DNA from: Corynebacterium atypicum
Lineage (GTDB): Bacteria > Actinomycetota > Actinomycetes > Mycobacteriales > Mycobacteriaceae
Direction of reading: 5' to 3'
Assembly (NCBI RefSeq): GCF_000732945.1
Contig: NZ_CP008944.1
Span: 1,968,767 to 2,032,766, forward strand
DNA length: 64,000 bases
Shown here: positions 20,296 through 26,941 of the stretch, one piece after another
How positions within the stretch are numbered: position 1 is the stretch's first letter
How the letters are laid out: every line of letters begins with the position of its first letter
Notes under the pieces: generated by a model
What the model was told of the DNA's origin: nothing
What the model saw: only the letters and a program-made list of their open reading frames with translations
The model's database searches: none
Made by a program: the position numbers and the translations under genes

Positions 20296-20604
20296 TTAGT
20301 CCAGCGGGCCGTTGATCTTGCCGTTGAAGCCGTAGACCTCTCGCTTGCCGGCGTAATCGATCAAGTTGACGGTGCGCGAATCGCCCGGCTCCAAACGCAC
20401 GGCAGTGCCGGACGGGATGTCGAGCCTCTTGCCCAAGGCCTCCTCGCGTTCGAACTCGAGTGCCTCATTGGCCTCGTAGAAGTGGAAGTGCGAACCGACC
20501 TGGATCGGGCGGTCGCCGGTGTTTTTCACCTCGAGGGTGATCGCCTCGCGGCCCTCGTTGAGCACCAGCGGCGCCTTGTCAGAGATGAAGAGCTCACCTG
20601 GAAT
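20296..20604 (-). CDS. ureB: Urease beta subunit UreB, normal start codon disrupted
   Basis: Structural subunit of urease. The conserved sequence begins [20 protein letters not shown] and continues [25 protein letters not shown], through to GKINGPLD. The family normally begins MIPGE; here the codon before Ile is CAG and no ATG is present. Reading leftward the DNA is GGAG-aacgcagtc-AG-ATT-CCA. Adding one T gives ATG-ATT-CCA at a perfect 9-base spacing from GGAG. As written, initiation would need ATT at 20604 or a GTG at 20565 lacking the first 13 residues. Coordinates span the conserved sequence. Confidence 0.85.
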   Translation of the reverse strand: MPGELFISDKAPLVLNEGREAITLEVKNTGDRPIQVGSHFHFYEANEALEFEREEALGKRLDIPSGTAVRLEPGDSRTVNLIDYAGKREVYGFNGKINGPLD

Positions 20605-20635
20605 CTGACTGCGTTCTCCTTAAAATCCAGATCGT

Positions 20636-20938
20636 CTAGCGGATGGGGTTGTGCACGGTGACGAGCTTGGTGCCGTCCGGGAACGTAGCCTCCACCTGGA
20701 CGTCAGGAATCATCTCCGGCACGCCGTCCATGACCTCGTCGCGGGTGAGCACCTTCGTGCCCTCCGTCATCAGCTCGGCGACCGTCTTGCCGTCGCGCGC
20801 ACCCTCGATCAGGGCGTCAGTAATCAGCGCCTTGGCCTCTGGGTGGTTGAGCTTGAGACCGCGCTCCTTGCGCCGCCGGGCGACGTCGGCGGCCACGACA
20901 ATCATGAGCTTTTCTTGTTCACGCTGCGTTAGGTGCAT
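20636..20938 (-). CDS. ureA: Urease gamma subunit UreA
   Basis: Smallest structural urease subunit, 100 residues, the usual family length. It starts [13 protein letters not shown] and contains [15 protein letters not shown] and [22 protein letters not shown], all family hallmarks. The ATG at 20938 has AAGGAG upstream. It is the first urease gene; a hairpin with A/T-rich flanks lies in its leader. Order ureA-B-C-E-F-G-D is the common corynebacterial arrangement. Confidence 0.96.
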   Translation of the reverse strand: MHLTQREQEKLMIVVAADVARRRKERGLKLNHPEAKALITDALIEGARDGKTVAELMTEGTKVLTRDEVMDGVPEMIPDVQVEATFPDGTKLVTVHNPIR

Positions 20939-20958
20939 GAAAACTCCTTCTGGGGGTC

Positions 20959-20989
20959 TTTTGGCCCCGCCGGTAAGACCGGGCCAAAA
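20959..20989 (-). promoter_or_regulatory. Hairpin in the ureA leader
   Basis: Arms TTTTGGCCC (20959-20967) and GGGCCAAAA (20981-20989) are perfectly complementary. An alternative inner stem CCGGT (20970-20974) / ACCGG (20978-20982) competes for part of the right arm. The leftward strand has no T tract after it, so a simple terminator is unlikely. It lies 21 bases before the ureA start and could affect expression or decouple ureA from the transporter upstream. Confidence 0.4.
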
Positions 20990-21098
20990 AGAGGGAATTG
21001 ATCTGAGATGAAGCTTGGCCCCCCACCATAGAGGCCGAGCCTGCTGAACCACTGAACGCGGCGTGCGGCACGTCAAGGCGCACCCGCGTCAGCCACAC

Positions 21099-22325
21099 TT
21101 ACTTGATGGGGTGATCGCCAAAGTCTGGGGCAGCAGCCTCCTCCGGGGAGTGGCCAGGCGCCAGGCCCTCGCGGACCAACTGATGGTCGATGTCCTCCTC
21201 CGGGTTCGGCTCTTCAAACGGTTTCTTATTGGCCTTGGTGAACATCGTGAACAGGCCATTCTGGTAGCCCACGCAAGCCAGAATGATGATGATGCCGATC
21301 CACTGCAGCCAGGACGGGATCTCACCGAACAGCGGCCAGGCGATAATCACCGAGGTCACCGGCGACAGCAGCAGAATGCCCGCGGACAAAACCGGCTCGA
21401 GCCACACAGAGCCCACCTGGACCAGGGTCCACGCCGCGGTCTGCCCCAAGACAATCAGGCAGATCAGGTGGAACCAGTTCATGCCGTTGATCGGGTCGCC
21501 GTGCTGCACAGCCTCGAAGATTCCGACGTCGTCCGGCAGGTCCGGGAGAACCATCTCGCCGTTAGCGTCGCGCGTCATCACGCCCTGGGTGACATTGAAG
21601 CCGTTGCCGCAGATCATCCAGATGATCGGCGAGACGCACTGGGCGACCATGGTCCACAGCATCGGCTGGACGTAGAGGTCGGCGCGCGGCGCGGTGGTCG
21701 AAGCCTTGCGCGAGAAGTACAGGTAGAACGAGTAGCAGATACCCGAGGTCAGGCAGAAGCCCGTACCCAGCACCGAGGTCTTGATCCCGGAAATCGCGGC
21801 CGGGCCCACCAGACCCTCGGAAGGCTCAAAGACGCCGCCGGTAAGCAAAACGCCGACGATCATCAGCGGCAGGATGACGATGAAAGATTTAGGCAGGCGG
21901 TATTTATCAAAAATGGCGGTCAGCATGGGAACCACAACCACCTGCAGGTTCAGCAGAATTGCGGCGACGCCCGAGCCGATCAAGAAAATAGAAAAGTTCC
22001 GGCAAACAAAGTCCACACCCAAGAAAAGTCCGGCGATGATCGAGTAGATCAGACCCTGCTTGGGCAGGCTCATTTTCTTGCGAATTTCCACCACGGCCAG
22101 CGGCACCAGCAGGAGCGCCCCGATGAACACGCGCAGGAAAGCTCGGGTGGCCGGGTCCATGTTGGCGCCCTTCACCCATAAGGGGGTACCCGACAGGAAC
22201 AAGGTACCGACCAGGAGGATCACCACTGCGCTGGCGTGGCCGATCGGCTTGACCGGATTTTTCTTCAGGGACGGATGAGGGGTCGCGCCCCTGGTCACAG
22301 CCCCGGTTGCTGAGTTTTTTACCAT
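21099..22325 (-). CDS. DMT-superfamily (EamA-type) transporter
   Basis: 408-residue inner-membrane protein with about ten hydrophobic helices arranged as two EamA-like halves (first half FLRVFIGALLLVPLAVVE, VVVPMLTAIFDKYRLPK; second half VWLEPVLSAGILLLSPVTSVIIAWPLFGE). A hydrophilic insert of about 45 residues lies between the halves, and the tail is acidic. DMT carriers export or import metabolites, and the substrate cannot be read from sequence. It lies immediately upstream of ureA in the same orientation (160 bp gap), so co-expression with urease is plausible. No known urea channel or nickel permease is visible in the window. Confidence 0.85.
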   Translation of the reverse strand: MVKNSATGAVTRGATPHPSLKKNPVKPIGHASAVVILLVGTLFLSGTPLWVKGANMDPATRAFLRVFIGALLLVPLAVVEIRKKMSLPKQGLIYSIIAGLFLGVDFVCRNFSIFLIGSGVAAILLNLQVVVVPMLTAIFDKYRLPKSFIVILPLMIVGVLLTGGVFEPSEGLVGPAAISGIKTSVLGTGFCLTSGICYSFYLYFSRKASTTAPRADLYVQPMLWTMVAQCVSPIIWMICGNGFNVTQGVMTRDANGEMVLPDLPDDVGIFEAVQHGDPINGMNWFHLICLIVLGQTAAWTLVQVGSVWLEPVLSAGILLLSPVTSVIIAWPLFGEIPSWLQWIGIIIILACVGYQNGLFTMFTKANKKPFEEPNPEEDIDHQLVREGLAPGHSPEEAAAPDFGDHPIK

Positions 22326-22742
22326 AGACCTGGAGTGTATTGATTTAAATTTTTTTTAGGAATATGTTCAAAGTTTTGGTTGAACGTACGGCTAGAACCG
22401 TGTTTTTTCCATGTATCGATCGCTTTTTCCTAACAGTCCCCGCAGATTATCCAACCCCTAATGGGGGCATTCTGTCGGTTGACAAAAAATCCGTTTTCCT
22501 GTGACTGATCGTCCCTTTTTGAGCGCCAAAAGATGATCCAGGTCACTTTCCCAAAGAAAAGGCAACTTTTCTTTCCTGCAAAAAATAACCGAGCCGGCCA
22601 CACCTGCGAGCCTTTTTCGCCGGAAACCCCACGCCCCACCCTCCCTCGCCCCCCGGACGAAAAACCGGGCCCAGGCTTTTCGGCCGCACCAGCCGGAGCA
22701 TTAAAAAATAGCCTTTTTCTGCCGCCGCCGTACCCTACTTTT
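22326..22742. other. AT-rich intergenic region upstream of the transporter/urease cluster
   Basis: 417 bp between the transporter start and a rightward small gene; clearly less GC-rich than its surroundings, with runs of A and T. It holds the promoter/operator candidate at 22343-22385 and the element CCCCTAATGGGG at 22455-22466. No convincing coding sequence is seen on either strand. Confidence 0.7.
22343..22385 (-). promoter_or_regulatory. Candidate promoter and inverted repeat before the DMT transporter
   Basis: Reading leftward, TTGAAC (22366-22371) and TTAAAT (22343-22348) are spaced by exactly 17 bases, a sigma-A-like arrangement. TTGAAC is also one arm of the inverted repeat GTTCAA-N8-TTGAAC (22366-22385), so a regulator bound there would cover the -35 element. 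Confidence 0.45.
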
Positions 22743-23033
22743 ATGGCTTCGCTTAAAGGTTGGCAGAAAATAGCGCTCGTCGTATTCGGAATTTTGTTCC
22801 TCATGTTCCTCACGAACGCGCTGCTCAACGACGGCTGGGAGTACTGGATCTACCCCGCCGTCGCCGCCTTCGCCATCGGCGTGACCCTCTACGACGCCCC
22901 CGGGCGCCAAGACCTCAAACGCGAGGCCGAAGCCGAGCGCGCTCGCGCCGACGAAGAAGAACTACGCCGCTCCCGGGCCCTCGAGCGCAAAAAACGCAAG
23001 CGCCGCGGCCGCGGTGGCGATACCACCAGCTAG
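22743..23033 (+). CDS. Small membrane protein
   Basis: 96 residues starting ATG 22743 (MASLKGWQKIALVVF). There are two hydrophobic helices (about residues 8-26 and 33-50) and a strongly charged C-terminal half, Arg/Glu/Lys-rich and probably helical (AEAERARADEEELRRSRALE). The frame is open further upstream but the upstream part is Pro-rich and lies in AT-rich intergenic DNA, so the internal start is preferred. Function unknown. Convergent with lysS. Confidence 0.65.
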   Translation: MASLKGWQKIALVVFGILFLMFLTNALLNDGWEYWIYPAVAAFAIGVTLYDAPGRQDLKREAEAERARADEEELRRSRALERKKRKRRGRGGDTTS

Positions 23034-23090
23034 CCCAAAGCCCTCGCGTGAACGCCGGCTCGCCCTCCCCACACGCCGGGTCGCATCCGC

Positions 23091-23117
23091 CAGTGCGCCG
23101 ACCCTTGCGGCGCACTG
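23091..23117. terminator. Hairpin between convergent genes
   Basis: A perfect 10-bp stem CAGTGCGCCG (23091-23100) / CGGCGCACTG (23108-23117) with a 7-base loop lies between the small membrane protein gene and lysS, which converge. No T tract follows on either strand, so it would be a weak or factor-assisted bidirectional terminator. Confidence 0.5.
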
Positions 23118-23136
23118 ACCCCCTCACTAACTTTTG

Positions 23137-24738
23137 TTACGCCTGCTCCGGCTTGACCAGCGGGAAAAGCACCGTCTCCCGGATCCCCAGGCCAGTCAAA
23201 GCCATCAGCAACCGATCGATCCCCATGCCGTTACCAGACGTCGGCGGCATGCCCTGCTCCATCGCCTCGAGGAAGTCCTCGTCGAGCACCATCGCCTCTT
23301 CATCGCCGCCAGCGGCAAGCCGGGCCTGATCCTCGAAACGCTCACGCTGAATCACCGGGTCCACCAGCTCCGAGTAGCCGGTAGCCAGCTCAAAGCCGCG
23401 CACGTACAGATCCCACTTCTCCGTCACCCCCGGCTTCGACCGGTGCTGGCGAGTCAACGGAGACGTCTCAACCGGGAAGTCCTTGACAAACGTCGGCTCG
23501 TACAACTGATCCGAGCACAAGTGCTCCCAGATCTCCTCGACCAACTTCCCGTGGCCCCAGCCGCCGTCCTTCGGCCAATCCAGACCAATCGCGTCAGCGA
23601 TCCCACGCAGCTCCGCCACGCTGGAATCAACCGTCACCTCAGGCTGACCCGGGAACTTGCGCGCCAACGCCTCATTCAGCGAAGGGTACATCTCAAGTAC
23701 CTTCCACTCGCCGCCAAAGTCATACTCCGCGCCGTCGGCAAGCATCACCCTCGTTGTACCGAAAAGCTCCTGCGCCACGTACTGCACCAGCCCCTTGATC
23801 AGCCGCGCGCCCGTCTCGTAGGTGCCCCACGCCTGGTACGTCTCCAGCATCGCAAACTCCGGGCTATGCGAAGAATCGACGCCCTCATTACGGAAGTTCC
23901 GGTTCACCTCAAAGACCCGCTCCAAGCCGCCAACCACGCAGCGCTTCAAATAAAGCTCCGGGGCGATCCGCAGATACAAATCAATATCCAACGCGTTCGA
24001 ATGCGTGATGAACGGCCGCGCCGCCGCACCCCCGTGCAGCGTCTGCAACATCGGCGTCTCCACCTCAAGGAAGCCGTGATCCTCCAAGTACCGGCGCAGC
24101 GCACGCATCACCTTGATCCTGGTCAACGCGTTCTCTCGGGCGGCCGACCGCATAATCAAGTCAGTGTAGCGGTGGCGCACCCGGGTATCCTCAGCCAGTT
24201 CCGCGAACGAAACCGGCAACGGGCGCAGGGCCTTGGACGCCAACTGCCACCGCGAAACCATCACCGAAAGCTCGCCGCGACGCGACGCCACCACCCGGCC
24301 AGTAACCGAGACGATGTCGCCCAAATCGACGTCCGCCTTCCAGGCGTCCAACGCCTCCTTGCCCACCTCGGCCAACGAGAGCATCGCCTGGATCTGAGTG
24401 CCATCGCCCTCCTGCAGGCTGGCGAAGCACAGCTTGCCCGTGTTGCGCATAAACATCAGGCGGCCGGCCAACGAAACCTCCGTATCGGTCTCCTCGCCAG
24501 GCTTGAGCTCGGTAACACCGTCCTGGCCCGCCGGCTGCTCATCCTGCCCCAACGCCCGAAAGCGCTGCCGGACCTCCCGGATTGAGCAGGTGCGGTCCAC
24601 CTGTACCGGGTAGGCCTCCTGGCCAGTGGATAAAATACGCTCCCGCTTATCGCGGCGAACCCGCTCCTGCTCGCTCAATTCGGGGCCGCGGCGGCGCGCG
24701 GCCGAGTTCGTCGATTCCGGTGCTACGTTGTCAGTCAC
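23137..24738 (-). CDS. lysS: Lysyl-tRNA synthetase (class II)
   Basis: Charges tRNA-Lys. About 533 residues from the GTG at 24738. The N-terminal OB-fold anticodon domain includes [22 protein letters not shown]. The class II core has motif 1 near [19 protein letters not shown], motif 2 [17 protein letters not shown] and motif 3 [15 protein letters not shown]. The start is uncertain because there is no well-spaced ribosome site; the frame is open further upstream but that part looks non-coding. Synteny with the panC-like and fol genes matches lysS of mycobacteria. Confidence 0.94.
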   Translation of the reverse strand: MTDNVAPESTNSAARRRGPELSEQERVRRDKRERILSTGQEAYPVQVDRTCSIREVRQRFRALGQDEQPAGQDGVTELKPGEETDTEVSLAGRLMFMRNTGKLCFASLQEGDGTQIQAMLSLAEVGKEALDAWKADVDLGDIVSVTGRVVASRRGELSVMVSRWQLASKALRPLPVSFAELAEDTRVRHRYTDLIMRSAARENALTRIKVMRALRRYLEDHGFLEVETPMLQTLHGGAAARPFITHSNALDIDLYLRIAPELYLKRCVVGGLERVFEVNRNFRNEGVDSSHSPEFAMLETYQAWGTYETGARLIKGLVQYVAQELFGTTRVMLADGAEYDFGGEWKVLEMYPSLNEALARKFPGQPEVTVDSSVAELRGIADAIGLDWPKDGGWGHGKLVEEIWEHLCSDQLYEPTFVKDFPVETSPLTRQHRSKPGVTEKWDLYVRGFELATGYSELVDPVIQRERFEDQARLAAGGDEEAMVLDEDFLEAMEQGMPPTSGNGMGIDRLLMALTGLGIRETVLFPLVKPEQA

Positions 24739-24796
24739 GTCTCCACAGCGTAGTTGAGACGTTTCCGCGAGCAAGCCGCGGGCGCACCGTTTCGGG

Positions 24797-24857
24797 CTCG
24801 CGCGTTTAGTGGTTGCTCGTTTGCTCCCGCGCTCGCTCCGCGCGTTTAGTGCTTGCT
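24797..24857. repeat. 40-bp-spaced direct repeat upstream of lysS
   Basis: CGCGCGTTTAGTGGTTGCT (from about 24799) recurs as CGCGCGTTTAGTGCTTGCT (from about 24839) with one mismatch at a 40-base period. It lies in the lysS-panC-like spacer (24739-24938); its role is unknown. Confidence 0.6.
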
Positions 24858-24938
24858 GCACTTGCAGCTCACTCGCATGGCTAGGGACCCGGCAGCCAAC
24901 CGTTTTGGCCTAGTACTAAGGCTGGCTCGAAATTCTCA

Positions 24939-25826
24939 CTAGCCCGAGCGCTCCGCTAGCCCACGGAACCCGATGCCCACGGGCACCCCAACGTTATCGA
25001 TCAACCGCACCCCACCGAACGTAGCCGCCACCAAGAGTCGAGCCTCCCCCTCCACAGGGGCCTCCCCCAGCAGGTGGGAACGCAGCTCCAGGTACTCCGG
25101 GTGCACCCCGGCCGCCGCCAGAACGTCGCCCGCGATCTCCACTACGGCGTCGGCACCCTTCTCCGCTACATGGGCGCCCGCAGTCAACGCGGCAGACAGC
25201 GCCACCGCCCGCTCCCGGTCTTCCTCCGGCACCCGGGAATTGCGCAAGCTGAGCGCAAGCCCATCAGGCATCCGCACCGTGGGCACACCGTGCACCCGCG
25301 CGCCGAGGTGCAGATCGGTGACGGCATGCTGGACGTCGATAAGCAGCTCAAAGTCCTTCTCGCCGAGGAAAACGTCTGAAGCTGAGCTCACGCCCACCAA
25401 AGACACAATGCGGGTGAGCTCGTGTGCGCGCTCTTCCACTGGCTCCAGGCCGTGGTCCTCCGGAACCACCAGCGTGCGCGGCCTCGTCGGAACAGCAGGT
25501 GTCGCGGCTACACTCGTCGCTTCCGCGGTGCCCGGTGCCGCGGCTCCACCCGGCGCCTCCGCAGCACCTGCTGGCACATAGACCGCATCCGCCCCACAAG
25601 AGGCGAGCATCTTCGTCAACTCTTCGTCTGGGGCTCGACGCAACGCCACCACGCTAACCACTCCACGCAGCCGGCTCGCAGCCCGCAGAAGTGCCAGGTG
25701 ACCGCCGTGAACGTCGGTGCCTAAGACGATCAGTGCCACCGGGCGGCCGGTGCGCCGGATGGCGTGGCCGAGCTGGCCGAGCCGGGTCTCATCGACCTTC
25801 GTTGCAGCCCCGAATTCAAAGGCCAT
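24939..25826 (-). CDS. Degenerate pantothenate synthetase (PanC)-like protein
   Basis: 295 residues sharing the PanC layout: HGGHLALLRAAS corresponds to the HxGH nucleotide motif, FLGEKDFELL to the GEKDxQ loop, and LALSLRNSRV to the SSRN region. Several catalytic positions of true PanC are changed: the usual VSIFVNPxQF stretch reads VVSVVALRRAPDE, and SSRN has become SLRN. An Ala/Gly/Pro-rich insert of about 30 residues lies around 95-125. It occupies the panC place of the mycobacterial fol-panC-lysS cluster. Whether it still condenses pantoate and beta-alanine is doubtful. Confidence 0.72.
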   Translation of the reverse strand: MAFEFGAATKVDETRLGQLGHAIRRTGRPVALIVLGTDVHGGHLALLRAASRLRGVVSVVALRRAPDEELTKMLASCGADAVYVPAGAAEAPGGAAAPGTAEATSVAATPAVPTRPRTLVVPEDHGLEPVEERAHELTRIVSLVGVSSASDVFLGEKDFELLIDVQHAVTDLHLGARVHGVPTVRMPDGLALSLRNSRVPEEDRERAVALSAALTAGAHVAEKGADAVVEIAGDVLAAAGVHPEYLELRSHLLGEAPVEGEARLLVAATFGGVRLIDNVGVPVGIGFRGLAERSG

Positions 25827-25873
25827 CTGTCCTCCTTCTCGGCCCGTTTTTTCACTCTAGATCTTAGATTCTG

Positions 25874-26042
25874 TCCATATTGTCGGCGCTGGCGCACCGC
25901 CAGAAAACACGACCTGCGGAAACACCACACCACCAACCGCCCGAAGCGACAAAATGGACCCTCTCGACAAACAACCCCCCACCGAACACGACAACATCGA
26001 CACACCCCAGCACAATCATCCGGCCAAGGCGACAAAATGGAC
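25874..26042. repeat. Intergenic repeats GTCCA-N4-GTCGC, two direct and one inverted
   Basis: GCGACAAAATGGAC occurs at 25946-25959 and again at 26029-26042 (83-base period). A near-inverse copy GTCCATATTGTCGG lies at 25874-25887. All fall in the 248-bp spacer between the PanC-like gene and the next gene upstream. On the other strand the core reads GTCCATTTTGTCGC, close to the array at 54.8 kb. Confidence 0.65.
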
Positions 26043-26074
26043 GATCGTAGCGGGCGGCACCACCGCGGGAAACG

Positions 26075-26941
26075 TCAACGACGTTTGCAAGACCCTTCGC
26101 CCAATTCCGGGAACAGGCCCGCTACCCGGCACGCGAAGCGGTCGAGACTTTCTGCCAGTTCAGGATGGGTATTTGTGAGCTCTTCCACTGCCGCTGCTAG
26201 CTCTCGAGTCGCGGCCATCAGTTCCTGGTCTCCCGAAGCAAAACCAGACTGCGCCCTGCCCAGTCCCCCACCAACAGTTCCCCCACTAGCAGCTCCGCCA
26301 CCAACAGTTCCCTCACTAGCAGCTCCGCCACTAGTATCTCCTCTACCCGCGGCTTTCCCAGCCAAACGCAAGTCAGTCTCCGCGCCAACACTGCGGCCCG
26401 GCGGCAGCCCCAGAGCGCGCCTGGCCTGCAAACGCGTCACCTTTGCTGCGGCATCCAGTACCTTCCACTGGTAGAGCTGCGTCATCGCGGCTGGCCGTTC
26501 GTCTTCGCCGAGCCAACTGATTTCCACTCGGGCATCGGTCGCTAGCTGGGTCATCACGGCTTCGCCCACGCCGTCGATCGCATCGAGGACCCACCAATCG
26601 CTGGTCGCCGGGTAGATCGCGCCCACCACGGCGCCGGCGGCTTCAAGATTTTCCAGCACCCGCGCCCCGTGGGCGAGCCCAAGATGGAAAACGATCTGGC
26701 CGCGGCGGATACTGGCGGCAATCTCGGCGATGGTGCCCTCGAGTTCGGCAAAGTCGGCGGCTATGGCCACTGCGTGGTACTCGGCTGCCCGGCGCGCGTC
26801 GGAGAATTGTTCCACACCATGCCCGGCCCTCGCCAGCAGTGCTAAGCCAGCGGATACGGCGTTATTTTGCTTGACGACGCCCCGCGCCGGCTCATAGACA
26901 CCGATGCGCAGCCGGGGAGCCCCTTGCGGGCGCTGCCCCAC
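26075..26941 (-). CDS. Rossmann-like protein of the Rv3603c type
   Basis: 288 residues. The N-terminal half resembles a ketopantoate-reductase/DUF2520-like Rossmann fold (IAASIRRGQIVFHLGLAHGARVLENLEAAGAVVGAIYPA). The middle is helical (LYQWKVLDAAAKVTRLQARRALGLPPG), followed by a Gly/Ala/Thr repeat segment and a short helical tail. It matches the position of Rv3603c beside panC in mycobacteria. Biochemical function not established. Its stop is one base from the ATG-proximal end of the upstream gene, so translation is coupled. Confidence 0.7.
   Translation of the reverse strand: MGQRPQGAPRLRIGVYEPARGVVKQNNAVSAGLALLARAGHGVEQFSDARRAAEYHAVAIAADFAELEGTIAEIAASIRRGQIVFHLGLAHGARVLENLEAAGAVVGAIYPATSDWWVLDAIDGVGEAVMTQLATDARVEISWLGEDERPAAMTQLYQWKVLDAAAKVTRLQARRALGLPPGRSVGAETDLRLAGKAAGRGDTSGGAASEGTVGGGAASGGTVGGGLGRAQSGFASGDQELMAATRELAAAVEELTNTHPELAESLDRFACRVAGLFPELGEGSCKRR
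26268..26327. repeat. 30-bp tandem repeat inside the Rv3603c-like gene
   Basis: Two 30-base units (26268-26297 and 26298-26327) differ at one base, followed by a partial third. Being a multiple of three, they encode the decapeptide repeat (TVGGGAASGG-like) in frame, so copy number can vary without a frameshift. Confidence 0.8.

Noticed and set aside
19101..20315. 404-codon open frame opposite ureC (and similar long frames opposite groEL at 41991-43334 and mrpA at 46757-48439)
   Set aside because: Long antisense frames are expected in high-GC coding DNA; the sense frames encode clear conserved proteins and the antisense translations show His/Arg-rich composition with no family.
15521..22742. 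Mobile element carrying urease
   Set aside because: No transposase, integrase, tRNA attachment site or long flanking repeats are visible around the cluster.
25954..26178. 74-codon rightward frame between the PanC-like and Rv3603c-like genes
   Set aside because: It runs through the repeat region and into the antisense of the next gene; no protein features.
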